From contig JAHBXZ010000004.1 of NCBI GenBank assembly GCA_019636215.1, positions 186,001 to 250,000 on the forward strand: a stretch of DNA of 64,000 nucleotides. Reading direction: 5' to 3'. Below are positions 41,565 through 50,031 of the stretch, in pieces (the first letter of the stretch is position 1; every line of letters begins with the position of its first letter). The stretch comes from Planctomycetota bacterium. GTDB taxonomy: Bacteria; Planctomycetota; UBA8742; UBA2392. The notes under the pieces are model-generated. The model made no database searches. It was not told where the DNA came from and worked only from the letters and a program-made list of their open reading frames with translations. The translations under genes were made by a program, and so were the position numbers.

Positions 41565-41804
41565 GGCGCGGAGCGCCCTTACAATGTTAGCCCCCGCCGA
41601 AGCGAAGCAGAGGCGGGGGTTTGCGTCACCGCCAGATGCCAGGCGCGGAGCGCCGACACATTCGGCCCGGCGTGGCACGTGGGGTTTGTATCGGCGCTCC
41701 GCGCCTTGGATTGTCCTGTGGCTGTAACCCCCGGCTGCGCACCCGCTGCGCCTTCGGCTCGCGGGCGCTTGCCGGGGGCTAACATTGTGCCGGCGCTCCG
41801 CGCC
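41565..41804. mobile_element. MITE-like nested palindromic element
   Basis: About 240 bp without a gene. The outer arms are inverted: GGCGCGGAGCGCC followed by ACAATGTTAGCCCCC at 41581-41595 on the left, and GGGGGCTAACATTGT at 41774-41788 followed by GGCGCTCCGCGCC on the right. A second, inner inverted pair of GGCGCGGAGCGCC lies near 41641 and 41694. A non-autonomous mobile element or REP-type cluster is the likely nature; no transposase for it is visible here. Confidence 0.7.
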
Positions 41805-41871
41805 TTACTGCGTTGCTCCTGATCCCTAACTCGGCAGCATCGGCTTGAAGGACAACGCCACGCAGGACTGA

Positions 41872-41885
41872 CTTGACGTGTCAAG
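41872..41885. promoter_or_regulatory. Palindrome CTTGACGTGTCAAG, possible operator
   Basis: A 14-bp perfect palindrome overlapping the -35-like TTGACG of the RIO leader. It shares its core with the 24-bp palindrome at 17978-18001. Operator function is inference. Confidence 0.4.
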
Positions 41886-41900
41886 CGCAGTTGCTAAGCT
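41873..41900 (+). promoter_or_regulatory. Possible sigma-70-type promoter of the RIO kinase leader
   Basis: TTGACG (41873-41878) and TAAGCT (41895-41900) with a 16-bp spacer. The -35 box is good, the -10 box weak. It lies 29 bp upstream of the short leader reading frame. Confidence 0.35.
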
Positions 41901-41926
41901 GCACGCGTTGTAACAAGGAGAGTCTC

Positions 41927-41959
41927 ATGCCCAATGTCCTGTTCAACAAGGCTGCATAG
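41927..41959 (+). CDS. Possible 10-residue leader peptide upstream of the RIO kinase
   Basis: An ATG preceded by an AAGGAG ribosome site opens a 10-codon frame, MPNVLFNKAA, that stops at TAG. A terminator-like hairpin follows 28 bp later and the RIO kinase gene beyond it. This order (short translated frame, hairpin, gene) is that of a transcription-attenuation leader, but the peptide has no run of one amino acid. It may simply be a remnant of a gene start. Confidence 0.35.
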   Translation: MPNVLFNKAA

Positions 41960-41987
41960 GCACGAGACCGTTAACCCACAACCACTG

Positions 41988-42011
41988 AGGCCGGTCCGTG
42001 CGGACCGGCCT
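41988..42011 (+). terminator. Terminator-like hairpin between leader peptide and RIO kinase
   Basis: A 10-bp perfect stem AGGCCGGTCC/GGACCGGCCT, loop GTGC, followed by TGTTCATTT. It looks like an intrinsic terminator placed before the RIO gene, possibly an attenuator. Confidence 0.6.
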
Positions 42012-42039
42012 TGTTCATTTGCCCAAAGGAGGTGCGCCA

Positions 42040-42164
42040 TGAAAACGCGCATTCATTCGTCGTTCAAACCGATGCGGACTGCACGTCCGCGCACTGAGGA
42101 ATTCATCCAGCCATGGATAATGAAACGAAGGCAGCGATCGAGCCCTTCATTGACTTGTCGCTGA
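42040..42164 (+). CDS. Possible 41-residue upstream ORF overlapping the RIO kinase start
   Basis: An excellent ribosome site (AAAGGAGGTGCGCC) precedes ATG 42040. The frame encodes MKTRIHSSFKPMRTARPR... and ends at 42164, overlapping the first 52 bp of the RIO gene in another frame. The peptide is basic and not recognised. The strong ribosome site suggests it is translated and may couple translation to the RIO gene. Confidence 0.4.
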
Positions 42165-42862
42165 TCACGCAGGCCCTGTACCCCGTGAAAGCGGGCAAGG
42201 AAGCAACTGTCTGGGCCTGCAATGCCCACCCCGACACCGGCACCGACCTGCTGGCGGTGAAGGTCTACAAGCATCTGCGCGAACGCAGCTTTCGCAATGA
42301 TGCCGTGTACCAGGAAAACCGCACCCAGATGTACCACAACACCCGCGTTCGCCGGGCCTATGAAAACGGCAGCGAGTTCGGGCTTGAGGTGCACTTCATG
42401 TTATGGGTCGGCCAGGAATGGGAGGCGCTGAATCGCCTGTATGACGCGGGCGTATACGTGCCCAAGCCCATCAAACAGGTGGGCGCCGCCATACTGATGG
42501 AGTTTTTCGGGCACGAGGGCGGGCCTTGCCCCACGCTGCAGCAGGCCAAGGTGCCGCAGTCGCGCGCGCCCGACCTGTGGAAACTGCTCAAGGCCAACAT
42601 CGAGATGATGCTGCAGGCCAACACCGTGCACGGCGACCTGTCGCCCTACAACTTGCTGGTTGATCTGGATGAGCCCAGCGACCCGTTGCGCATCATTGAC
42701 GTGCCCCAGGCCGTGGACGCGCGCTTTAACCCCAACGCGCGCCAATTGCTCGACCGCGACGCGAGCACCTGTTACCGGTACTTTGAAAGGCTTGGCGTGC
42801 GCGACAACCCCAAGGCCTTTGCCCAGGGCATCTGGAACCGCTGGAAGCGGGCGGAGTTGTAG
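42113..42862 (+). CDS. RIO1-type atypical serine kinase
   Basis: 249 residues. RIO kinase features are present: the flexible-loop start ([13 protein letters not shown]), the LAVKVYK lysine motif, [13 protein letters not shown], the [13 protein letters not shown] catalytic loop (about 168-180) and the metal-binding IIDVPQAVD (a DFG equivalent). In archaea and eukaryotes RIO kinases act in ribosome maturation; bacterial roles are poorly known. The upstream region is unusual: promoter-like boxes, a 10-codon frame, a terminator-like hairpin and a second short frame with a strong ribosome site. The gene's own ribosome site (GAGGAA) is rather far from its ATG. Confidence 0.9.
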   Translation: MDNETKAAIEPFIDLSLITQALYPVKAGKEATVWACNAHPDTGTDLLAVKVYKHLRERSFRNDAVYQENRTQMYHNTRVRRAYENGSEFGLEVHFMLWVGQEWEALNRLYDAGVYVPKPIKQVGAAILMEFFGHEGGPCPTLQQAKVPQSRAPDLWKLLKANIEMMLQANTVHGDLSPYNLLVDLDEPSDPLRIIDVPQAVDARFNPNARQLLDRDASTCYRYFERLGVRDNPKAFAQGIWNRWKRAEL

Positions 42863-42883
42863 TACGGACCGGCCAATCTGGCA

Positions 42884-42916
42884 GGGGCGTTGTAACTCTA
42901 TGAGTTGCAACGCCCC
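42884..42916. repeat. 15-bp inverted repeat after the RIO kinase gene
   Basis: GGGGCGTTGTAACTC, loop TAT, GAGTTGCAACGCCCC, with a single G-T wobble. There is no T-run directly after it, so it may be a terminator-like or dispersed palindrome. Confidence 0.5.
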
Positions 42917-43078
42917 GTCGTGCCATTTGGGCAGGCTTTGCGCCGTAAATTGCCCTTGGCACGGCCGTTGCATTGCATGATGCAGAGGCCGGGGTGAGTG
43001 GCGTCGGCGGAGCCCACCAAGGAAACACACCCCCCGTTTCCAGCCCGTTGGCGCCCCTCGCCCCGGCCTCTTGGTTGC

Positions 43079-43100
43079 GTGGCACAGGCACTCCTGCCTG
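43079..43100. repeat. Hairpin GGCACAGGCA-ctcc-TGCCTGTGC upstream of clpB
   Basis: A 9-bp perfect stem located 19 bp before the clpB start codon. It would leave the AGGAG ribosome site free, and could be a dispersed palindrome. No CIRCE-type heat-shock operator was found in the gap. Confidence 0.5.
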
Positions 43101-43118
43101 TGCACTACAGGAGACCCC

Positions 43119-45695
43119 ATGCGCCTCGATCGACTGACCGTCAAGACACAAGAAGCCGTGCAGGATGCGCTCAGCATCGCCACGCAGAACGGCAACCAGG
43201 CCGTCGAGCCCGAACACGTGCTGGCCGCGCTGATCAAGCAGGACGACGGCGTGGTGCGCCCGCTGCTGCAGAAGCTTGGCGCAAGCCCAGAGCAGGTGCA
43301 GAAGCAGCTTGAATCCGAAATCAACAAGCTGCCCAAGGTGTCGGGCGCCAGCCAGTACGCCAGCCAGGAAACGAACAACCTGCTGCAACGGGCTTTTGAC
43401 GAAGCCGGCAAGCTCAAGGACGAATACGTCAGCGGTGACCACCTGGTGCTGGCCATGCTGGATGGCAAGACTCCAGCGGCGCGCATTCTCAAAGAAGCCG
43501 GCGCGGACCGTAACCGCGTGCTGGCGGCGCTGAAGGATCTGCGCGGGACGCAAAAGGTCGACACCCCCGACGCCGAGGGCAAGTACCAGGCGCTTGAAAA
43601 ATACACCCGCGACCTCACCCGCGAGGCCCGCAGTGGCAAGCTGGATCCTGTGATCGGCCGCAACGAAGAGATCCGCCGCGTCTTGCAGGTTCTAAGCCGC
43701 CGCACCAAGAACAACCCGGTCCTGATTGGCGAACCGGGCGTGGGCAAGACCGCGATTGTCGAAGGCCTGGCCCGGCGAATTGTCGAAAACGACGTGCCGG
43801 AAGGTCTCAAGGGCAAGCGCGTGCTTTCGCTCGACTTGGGCGCACTGATGGCCGGCACCAAGTTCCGCGGCGAGTTTGAGGAACGCCTGAAGGCGATTCT
43901 CAAGGAAGTCGAAGCAGCGGAAGGCGAGATCGTGCTGTTCATTGACGAACTGCACACGATTGTCGGTGCGGGCAAAACTGAGGGCTCGCCCGACGCCGGC
44001 AATCTGCTCAAGCCGGCGCTGGCCCGCGGCACCCTGCGCTGCGTGGGCGCGACGACACTTGATGAGTACCGCAAGTATGTCGAGAAAGACAAAGCACTCG
44101 AACGCCGCTTCCAGCCCGTGCAGGTCGGCGAGCCCAATGTGGAAGACACGATTGCGATTCTGCGCGGGCTCAAGGAACGCTACGAGGTTCACCACGGCGT
44201 GCGCATTGCGGACAACGCGATTGTCGCCGCCGCGACGCTCAGCAACCGTTACATCACCGACCGCTTTCTGCCCGACAAGGCGATTGACCTGATGGACGAA
44301 GCGGCCAGCCGCATAAGGCTGGAAATCGACAGCCTGCCCCAGGAACTCGATGAAATGGAGCGCGAGATGCGCCGCCTGCAAATCGAGCGTGAAGCCCTGA
44401 AGAAGGAAAAAGACGCCGCCAGCAAGACCCGGCTGGAAACCCTTGAAAAGGAACTGGCCGACATCAGCGAGAAGCACAGCGGTGCCAAGGCCCAGTGGCA
44501 AAGTGAAAAAGAAGTCATCACCACCGTGCAGAAAGGCCGCGAGGAACTCGAAGCCCTGCGCACTGAGGCCGAGCGTTTTGAACGCATGGGCGACCTTGAG
44601 AAGGTCGCACGCATCCGTTACGGCGACCTGCCCGCCAAGGAAAAGGCGATCAAGGACGCCGAATCGAAACTTGCCGGCATGCAGGGCCAGAAGAAAATGC
44701 TGCACCAGGAAGTGACCGACGAAGAAATCGCCGAGGTTGTGTCGCGCTGGACGGGCATCCCGGTCAGCAAGATGCTTGAGGGCGAAAAGCAGAAGCTGTT
44801 GCGCTTGGAAGAACACCTGCACAGGCGCGTAGTGGGCCAGAACGAAGCGATTGCGGCTGTCAGCAACGCCGTCCGGCGTTCACGCAGCGGGCTGCAGGAC
44901 CCCAACCGGCCGGTCGGCAGTTTCATTTTCCTGGGCCCGACCGGCGTAGGCAAAACCGAACTGGCCAAGACGCTGGCCGCGTTTTTGTTCGACGACGAAC
45001 ACGCCATGGTGCGCATTGACATGTCCGAATACATGGAAAAGCACGCCGTGGCCCGCCTGATTGGCGCGCCCCCGGGCTATGTGGGCTACGAGGAAGGCGG
45101 GCAGCTGACCGAAGCCGTGCGCCGCCGGCCCTACAGCGTGATCCTTTTCGATGAAATCGAGAAGGCCCACGCCGACGTGTTCAACGTGCTGCTGCAGTTG
45201 CTGGACGACGGCCGCCTGACCGACAGCCACGGCCGCACGGTGGACTTCACCAACGCCGTGGTGATCATGACCAGCAACATCGGCAGCCACCTGATCCAGG
45301 ACATGAAGCCCGGCGACGAAGCCCTGGTCGAGCAAAGCGTGATCGCCGAGATGCGCCAGCACTTCCGGCCTGAGTTCCTGAACCGCGTGGACGACATCGT
45401 GATGTTCAAGCGTCTGCAACAGGAACAGGTGCGCCGAATTGTCGACCTGCAACTCGAACACATCCGCAAGCTGCTGGCCGACAAGGGCCTGAAGCTGAAC
45501 GTGACCGACCCGGCCAAGGACGAACTGGCCAGGCAGGGCTACGACCCGCAACTGGGCGCAAGGCCGGTCAAACGAGTCATCCAGCAAAAGATCCAGAACG
45601 CCCTGGCCATGAAGCTGCTCGAGGGCGCATTCAAGGAAGGCGACACGATCACCGTGGAACAGCACGAGGGGTTCTTCAAGTTTGGGAAGGGGTAA
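43119..45695 (+). CDS. clpB: ClpB disaggregase (Hsp100)
   Basis: 858 residues from ATG 43119 with an ACAGGAGACCCC ribosome site. The N-terminal Clp repeat domain (about 1-145), NBD1 with Walker A GEPGVGKT and VLFIDELHT, a middle coiled-coil domain (about 405-530: [21 protein letters not shown]) and NBD2 with GPTGVGKTE and FDEIEKAH are complete. The length and the middle domain separate it from ClpA/ClpC. It resolubilises aggregated proteins together with DnaK. The frame is intact; the hairpin at 45704 follows. Confidence 0.97.
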   Translation: MRLDRLTVKTQEAVQDALSIATQNGNQAVEPEHVLAALIKQDDGVVRPLLQKLGASPEQVQKQLESEINKLPKVSGASQYASQETNNLLQRAFDEAGKLKDEYVSGDHLVLAMLDGKTPAARILKEAGADRNRVLAALKDLRGTQKVDTPDAEGKYQALEKYTRDLTREARSGKLDPVIGRNEEIRRVLQVLSRRTKNNPVLIGEPGVGKTAIVEGLARRIVENDVPEGLKGKRVLSLDLGALMAGTKFRGEFEERLKAILKEVEAAEGEIVLFIDELHTIVGAGKTEGSPDAGNLLKPALARGTLRCVGATTLDEYRKYVEKDKALERRFQPVQVGEPNVEDTIAILRGLKERYEVHHGVRIADNAIVAAATLSNRYITDRFLPDKAIDLMDEAASRIRLEIDSLPQELDEMEREMRRLQIEREALKKEKDAASKTRLETLEKELADISEKHSGAKAQWQSEKEVITTVQKGREELEALRTEAERFERMGDLEKVARIRYGDLPAKEKAIKDAESKLAGMQGQKKMLHQEVTDEEIAEVVSRWTGIPVSKMLEGEKQKLLRLEEHLHRRVVGQNEAIAAVSNAVRRSRSGLQDPNRPVGSFIFLGPTGVGKTELAKTLAAFLFDDEHAMVRIDMSEYMEKHAVARLIGAPPGYVGYEEGGQLTEAVRRRPYSVILFDEIEKAHADVFNVLLQLLDDGRLTDSHGRTVDFTNAVVIMTSNIGSHLIQDMKPGDEALVEQSVIAEMRQHFRPEFLNRVDDIVMFKRLQQEQVRRIVDLQLEHIRKLLADKGLKLNVTDPAKDELARQGYDPQLGARPVKRVIQQKIQNALAMKLLEGAFKEGDTITVEQHEGFFKFGKG

Positions 45696-45703
45696 GTAAG
45701 CGG

Positions 45704-45723
45704 CACGGGCGCCCCCGCCCGTG
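45704..45723. terminator. Hairpin after clpB (possible terminator)
   Basis: CACGGGCG-cccc-CGCCCGTG, 8-bp perfect stem, starting 9 bp after the clpB stop. There is no T-run, so termination is uncertain. A further hairpin (CCGGGC-gtga-GCCCGG) lies near 45784-45799. Confidence 0.45.
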
Positions 45724-45866
45724 TCGGGCGCGAACTTGCGCGCGGGAGTAGTTCAGGCCCGAGGGGCCGTCAGCAAATAGCCCCGGGCGTGAGCCCGGCC
45801 CGTTCGCTTACAAACTGTAGGCCTTGTTGCAGTCGGCACTGGGGTCTGGGTCGATACAATTCAGGC

Positions 45867-46322
45867 ATGAAACCGGTGCCTTACAAACCTCCGCAGTGCC
45901 TGGAGTTCGGCCCTGTGGGCCAGTTGGCACAGGCGCGGGCCGGTGTGGAAACGCGCGATCGCACGCGCGGCGAGATTGCGCGGTTTGAGCGCCACGCTTC
46001 GCGGGCCTGGTGGTGCATCCTGTGGGTGCCGTTGGCGGCGCTTGGGCCTTTTGGCTTGGCGCACTTTTGCCGCTGGCTGGTTCCGGGCGCAAAGGTCTCC
46101 GGCTTTGGTCTGGTGTCGACGCTGCTGACGATGCTGACGTTTGTCTGGCTTGGCTACAACATCGTCAAGTCTGCGGACTGCCCGTGGTGCGGTATCCGAA
46201 TGGCGGACCAGCCGCGGATTCCGCGACTCCAGTGCTGCGCCCGCTGCAAACAGCCGCTGACACGCAAGGCCTGGGACGACCGTGTGCCGCGCGAAAACGG
46301 CGGCGGGGCCGTGCCGCGATAA
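45867..46322 (+). CDS. Small membrane protein with C-terminal zinc ribbon
   Basis: 151 residues from ATG 45867. An N-terminal soluble segment, two TM helices (about 48-70 and 80-105), then a zinc ribbon with CPWCG and CCARCKQ pairs (about 110-140). The Cys pairs lie just after the second helix, so the ribbon is probably cytoplasmic. The function is not known. Its start is 35 bp downstream of the hairpin-rich gap after clpB. Confidence 0.6.
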   Translation: MKPVPYKPPQCLEFGPVGQLAQARAGVETRDRTRGEIARFERHASRAWWCILWVPLAALGPFGLAHFCRWLVPGAKVSGFGLVSTLLTMLTFVWLGYNIVKSADCPWCGIRMADQPRIPRLQCCARCKQPLTRKAWDDRVPRENGGGAVPR

Positions 46323-46427
46323 ACCGCTTTGTTTCGCAGCATGCGGGCCCGGCGTGATACACTGCGCGGGCTCGAGTTTCCCGCCCTCGGCCTAGGACAA
46401 CCTCGAGCACTTTCTCGGAGCACTCCA

Positions 46428-46646
46428 TTGATCAGATACGTTGTCAGCAACCTGGGTCCGCAGACATCACAAGCGGACCAGGACAAGCTTGTCGCCGCGC
46501 TTGGCAAGGTGAAAGGCCTCAAGGACGTTGCATTGAACCTTTCACGCCGTGAGATCACCTTCAGCATCAACGGGCCTGAACCCAAGCCGCGCCTACTGGA
46601 AGAAGCCTGCACCAGCGCGGGCTTCACACTTGGCAACCGGATGTAG
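46428..46646 (+). CDS. Small HMA-like (ferredoxin-fold) protein
   Basis: 72 residues starting at TTG 46428, which has a GGAG ribosome site 9 nt upstream. The pattern LIRYVVSNLGPQ... DKLVAALGKVKGLKDVALNLSRREITFSIN... LEEACTSAGFTLGN matches the beta-alpha-beta-beta-alpha-beta fold of heavy-metal-associated domains. The metal-binding CxxC is missing, so it probably does not bind copper. It is monocistronic. The call rests on the fold pattern only. Confidence 0.5.
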   Translation: MIRYVVSNLGPQTSQADQDKLVAALGKVKGLKDVALNLSRREITFSINGPEPKPRLLEEACTSAGFTLGNRM

Positions 46647-46811
46647 CCGCACCGTTGTGCCTGTCAGCACTTCAGCAAGTGTCCAGCACCCGGTGGCGGT
46701 ATGTCGCCGTTGACACATGGCGAAACCCTGTTGGAATCTTCGTCTTCTGTTGCATCGAACCTCGGGCGTTGGTCGTTACTCTTTGCGCGCAATCCTTGAC
46801 TGTGGGGCACC

Positions 46812-47819
46812 TTGGATACTGACAACAAGCCGGAACTGACCGGCAACGATCTGGTGGCGGCGACGCGGCCGTTTGCGCGCGAAAAACGTGCCCTAAGCTG
46901 GTTTCACCTGATCACCACGTTCACGCTGCTGATCGGCCTGCTTGGTTCGGCGGCGTTTCTGCCCTGGCTGCCGGTGCGCATTGCCACGGGGTTTGTCGGC
47001 GCGCTGGTGATGGTGCGGGCGTTCATCATCTATCACGACTTCCAGCACGGCGCGATTCTGCGCGGGTCAACGCTGGCAAAGCTGGTGCTGTACCCTTTCG
47101 GCATGCTGTTTTTCATGGGCCCGAAGTACTGGCGCGAAACGCATAACTTTCACCACGCGCATGTCAGCACGTTTTCACATTCTGCACCGGGTTCGTTTCC
47201 CATCCTGACAGTTGAGATGTACCGCAAGTCAACCTGGGGCCAGCGCCTGAACTACCGCATCATGCGCCATCCGCTGACAATCCTGCTGGCCTATGTGACG
47301 GTCTTTCTGTTCAGCCACGGCATTGAACCCTTTGTGAAGCACCCGCTGAAGCACTGGGCGGCTGGCGCGGCCATGCTGGTGCACGGCGGGCTGATCGCGG
47401 CACTGTGGTTTGCCGGCGGGGCGGATGCGGCGTTGCTGGGTTTCATCGCGCCCTATACGTTTTCGGCGGCGCTGGGCGCGTACATGTTCTATGCCCAGCA
47501 CAACTTCCGCGGCGTGAAGGTGCTTGATGAAAAGGACTGGAGCGTCACGGACGCCGCCCTGAAATCCAGCAGCTACATGAAGCTGCCCCGCATTCTGGAC
47601 TGGATGACGGGCTCGATCGGCTTTCACCACATTCACCACGTCAACTCGACCATCCCGTTTTACCGCCTGCGCGAGGCCATGGCGGCGATTCCTGAACTGC
47701 AAAAGCCGCTGGTCACCACGCTCAAGCCCAGCGACGTGATCCACAGCCTGCGCCTGAAGGTGTGGGACCCGGCTGCGGGCAGGATGGTCAGCTTTCGTGA
47801 AGCACGGCGCGCCGCGTGA
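46812..47819 (+). CDS. Membrane fatty-acid desaturase
   Basis: 335 residues starting at TTG 46812. Four TM helices and the three histidine boxes of the di-iron desaturase family: HDFQH (about 76-80), HNFHHAH (about 113-119) and HHIHH (about 272-276). It should introduce a double bond into acyl chains of membrane lipids, using O2 and an electron donor. The WRETHNFHH block and the late HIHHVNSTIPFYRL block fit the family. No ATG is available near the conserved start, which supports TTG. The gap 46647-46811 upstream shows nothing recognisable. Confidence 0.88.
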   Translation: MDTDNKPELTGNDLVAATRPFAREKRALSWFHLITTFTLLIGLLGSAAFLPWLPVRIATGFVGALVMVRAFIIYHDFQHGAILRGSTLAKLVLYPFGMLFFMGPKYWRETHNFHHAHVSTFSHSAPGSFPILTVEMYRKSTWGQRLNYRIMRHPLTILLAYVTVFLFSHGIEPFVKHPLKHWAAGAAMLVHGGLIAALWFAGGADAALLGFIAPYTFSAALGAYMFYAQHNFRGVKVLDEKDWSVTDAALKSSSYMKLPRILDWMTGSIGFHHIHHVNSTIPFYRLREAMAAIPELQKPLVTTLKPSDVIHSLRLKVWDPAAGRMVSFREARRAA

Positions 47820-47831
47820 TAGAATCCGGCC

Positions 47832-48278
47832 GTGGATGACCCGCTGGAAAAACTGCCTGCCGCACCGATGACGCGGCGCAAGCTGATGTTCCTGGCCGCG
47901 GGCGCGGTTGTGCTCGGCATGGTTGCACTGTTCATGGCGCGATACATGCAGGTGGTACAGCAGGCTTCGCAGCGCGCCGATGACCGCAACCGGGTGATCG
48001 GCATCATCGTGGAACTTCGCGGCTACGCCCAGGGTTCGCAACCTCTGGATGGGCTGACACCCCATATGTTGCTGGGGGCCATAGAAGGCGCGCGCATCTC
48101 GCCACGCGGGGACTACTCATTGACCATTGCGGGCAGCAGCCCGGCCTGGCAGGGCACGCGGGCGGTGTTCACCTCCGGCGGCAGCGATGTCGTCGTGCTG
48201 ACCGTGAAGGACCTGGCGGCTGGCGATTGGGACATGGAAGAAGAACCTCTGCCGTCGTTTCTGGAGTTCTGGAAGTAG
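47832..48278 (+). CDS. Small membrane-anchored protein, paralogue of 49122-49586
   Basis: 148 residues starting at GTG 47832, 13 bp after the desaturase stop. One N-terminal TM helix (about 18-36) and an extracytoplasmic domain that ends ...VVVLTVKDLAAGDWDMEEEPLPSFLEFWK. The end of the protein at 49122-49586 has the same layout (LTVEDLPQSKWVVEVEEMPRWW), so the two are paralogues. No family is recognised. It is probably in the same transcript as the desaturase and the following two genes. Confidence 0.65.
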   Translation: MDDPLEKLPAAPMTRRKLMFLAAGAVVLGMVALFMARYMQVVQQASQRADDRNRVIGIIVELRGYAQGSQPLDGLTPHMLLGAIEGARISPRGDYSLTIAGSSPAWQGTRAVFTSGGSDVVVLTVKDLAAGDWDMEEEPLPSFLEFWK

Positions 48279-48337
48279 CTCCAATTGCGGCACTTGATTG
48301 GAGCAGCCCTCGCCGGGCTGACGATTACACTGAACCC

Positions 48338-49108
48338 ATGTTCCTTGAACCTGAAGTGTTCCGGCCGCTTTCCCGTGTGCTGGCCGCAGCCCTGGCCGTG
48401 GCCGTAATCGGCGCGCTGGCGGGATGGAAGTTCGCCGGGCGGCTGCCATACGCTGCCGAGATTGACCGCAGCCTTCAGGCCGAACCAAAACAGACCGAGA
48501 CGCGCCGGGCCCCGTTTCGCATGGCGCTGCACGGGCGCGAGTATGAGGTCGTGCCCGTGGCCGAGTACGACATGCGCGCGCTGGTGGTTTCGCAGAACGG
48601 CGCCAGCCTGTGGCTGACCGAGGTAGTGGAGGATTCCGGCCTGACGCCTGACGTTGGCGTGATCTGGGGCGACAACGTGGCGCGGGACGACTTCCGCCGT
48701 GTGGAATGGTGGAGCGGCGCGTTCACCTTGAATGCGCGCTGGACCGACGCCGATATCCGCATCAACAGCAACCAGATCGGCAACGTGCACCTGCTGGCCG
48801 CCAATGAACAGATTGCACGGCAGATTGCAGCGATCCGCAACGGCGACCAGATACGGTTGGTGGGGGCACTGGTGAACTACCGATGCCCGCAGATCGGCAT
48901 GGGCTGGCGCAACTCAAGCCTGGTGCGCACGGACCGCGAGAACGGCGCCTGCGAGGTGATGCTGGTGGAACGGGTGGATATCCTGGCCGCGAACACCCCG
49001 GGCTGGTACTTCCTGCGCGGCGCGGGCGTTGCCATGGCGCTGCTGTTGGGCCTGCTGAATGCGCTGCTTTGGGGTTGGTGGCTGCTGAAAGCCCCGCCTG
49101 GGCGCTAG
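48338..49108 (+). CDS. Membrane protein with two terminal TM helices, unknown function
   Basis: 256 residues from ATG 48338. TM helices lie at about 14-32 and 225-248; between them is a beta-rich extracytoplasmic domain (FRMALHGREYEVVPVAEYDMRALVVS... WGDNVARDDFRRVEWWSGAFTLNARW). The domain resembles a group of uncharacterised bacterial membrane proteins with a similar xVPVAxYxxRALVVSxx pattern. It lies between the two paralogous small proteins and is probably co-transcribed with them. Confidence 0.65.
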   Translation: MFLEPEVFRPLSRVLAAALAVAVIGALAGWKFAGRLPYAAEIDRSLQAEPKQTETRRAPFRMALHGREYEVVPVAEYDMRALVVSQNGASLWLTEVVEDSGLTPDVGVIWGDNVARDDFRRVEWWSGAFTLNARWTDADIRINSNQIGNVHLLAANEQIARQIAAIRNGDQIRLVGALVNYRCPQIGMGWRNSSLVRTDRENGACEVMLVERVDILAANTPGWYFLRGAGVAMALLLGLLNALLWGWWLLKAPPGR

Positions 49109-49121
49109 ACTGGCAAGGCCT

Positions 49122-49586
49122 ATGCAGAAGGTGAAAACGATCCGGCGCAAGCGAAGTGGTCTGGCCTGGCGGGTGCTGGCGGCGTCGGCCATTGCCATCG
49201 TGCTGATCTGTCTCGGGATCTTTGCCGGCTTCCATGCGATCGGACACAGCCTTCAAGAGACCGGCATGAGGACCGCGCAACAGGGAGTGGTCGATGCCGC
49301 ACAGCGACTGCGTTCAAGAGTTGGTGACGGCGGCGAAGCAGGCCCGGAACTGACCATGGAAGAATTGATGGGCTGGCAGCCCGACTTTCAGCGGTTTGGG
49401 CACTTCGACCATGGCCGGTACGCCCTGCATGTGAGAGGTGCGGCGCCCGCGTTTGGAGGAACAACGATCACCTACCGCGGTCGCCCTCCGCAGACCAGCA
49501 TCACTCTGACTGTGGAAGACCTGCCGCAGTCCAAGTGGGTTGTTGAGGTTGAGGAGATGCCACGCTGGTGGCAGGCTTGGCGTTGA
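49122..49586 (+). CDS. Small membrane-anchored protein, paralogue of 47832-48278
   Basis: 154 residues. A basic N-terminus (KTIRRKRSG), one TM helix (about 16-38) and an extracytoplasmic domain ending ITLTVEDLPQSKWVVEVEEMPRWWQAWR. This closely parallels the end of the protein at 47832. The gene ends directly against the convergent small gene at 49587. An AAGG ribosome site precedes the ATG. No function can be assigned. Confidence 0.65.
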   Translation: MQKVKTIRRKRSGLAWRVLAASAIAIVLICLGIFAGFHAIGHSLQETGMRTAQQGVVDAAQRLRSRVGDGGEAGPELTMEELMGWQPDFQRFGHFDHGRYALHVRGAAPAFGGTTITYRGRPPQTSITLTVEDLPQSKWVVEVEEMPRWWQAWR

Positions 49587-49781
49587 TCATTCCCAGTGCG
49601 GCGGCACCGGCTGGTGGGTGCGCTGGCGGAACTCCTCGCGCGCGCGGTCGATCTCGAGCATTTTCTCGAACTGGCTGTCGTGGTCTGTATCGGGGTGCGC
49701 GGCTTCAATCAGGGCGATCTCGGCCTGCAATTGCTGCCAGTCCGCGCCCCAGCGGCGAAGCTTTGCGTGACGGTCAGCCAT
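49587..49781 (-). CDS. Small hypothetical protein (64 residues)
   Basis: MADRHAKLRRWGADWQ... 64 residues, charged and helical, with no signal or TM. A strong ribosome site (GAGGAGGCCCCC) precedes ATG 49781, which decides this start over the longer frame (to 50057), whose upstream part is Pro/Arg-rich. It has a D-T-D-H-D-S stretch but no known motif. It is convergent with the preceding paralogue and divergent from the pseudouridine synthase. Confidence 0.6.
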   Translation of the reverse strand: MADRHAKLRRWGADWQQLQAEIALIEAAHPDTDHDSQFEKMLEIDRAREEFRQRTHQPVPPHWE

Positions 49782-50031
49782 GGGGGCCTCCTCAACCCGG
49801 CGAGCTTGCCGAATTGCTAACGCCCCCACATTGTCGCGCATTCCAGCCGGAAGTGAAAGAGGAAGGTGGGACCAGCTCCAGGTACCGGAAACAGGCGCAG
49901 CGCGCAACAGCTTCCGGCTTTGTCCTTTTGCCGTTTGCCTTGCGGTTCCTTTTTCCATGGCTTGATCTAGAACCTGCGCCCTTGCGCCGTGAGGCGCTGG
50001 CCGCGCCGGGAGGCGCGAACAGGAGCACAGC

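Noticed and set aside
42863..43118. A CIRCE operator or heat-shock promoter upstream of clpB
   Set aside because: No TTAGCACTC-N9-GAGTGCTAA and no convincing sigma-32 boxes; only dispersed palindromes are present.
42401..44173. A 590-codon open frame on the minus strand across the RIO and clpB genes
   Set aside because: It overlaps two unmistakable plus-strand genes and codes for a Ser/Arg-rich shadow.
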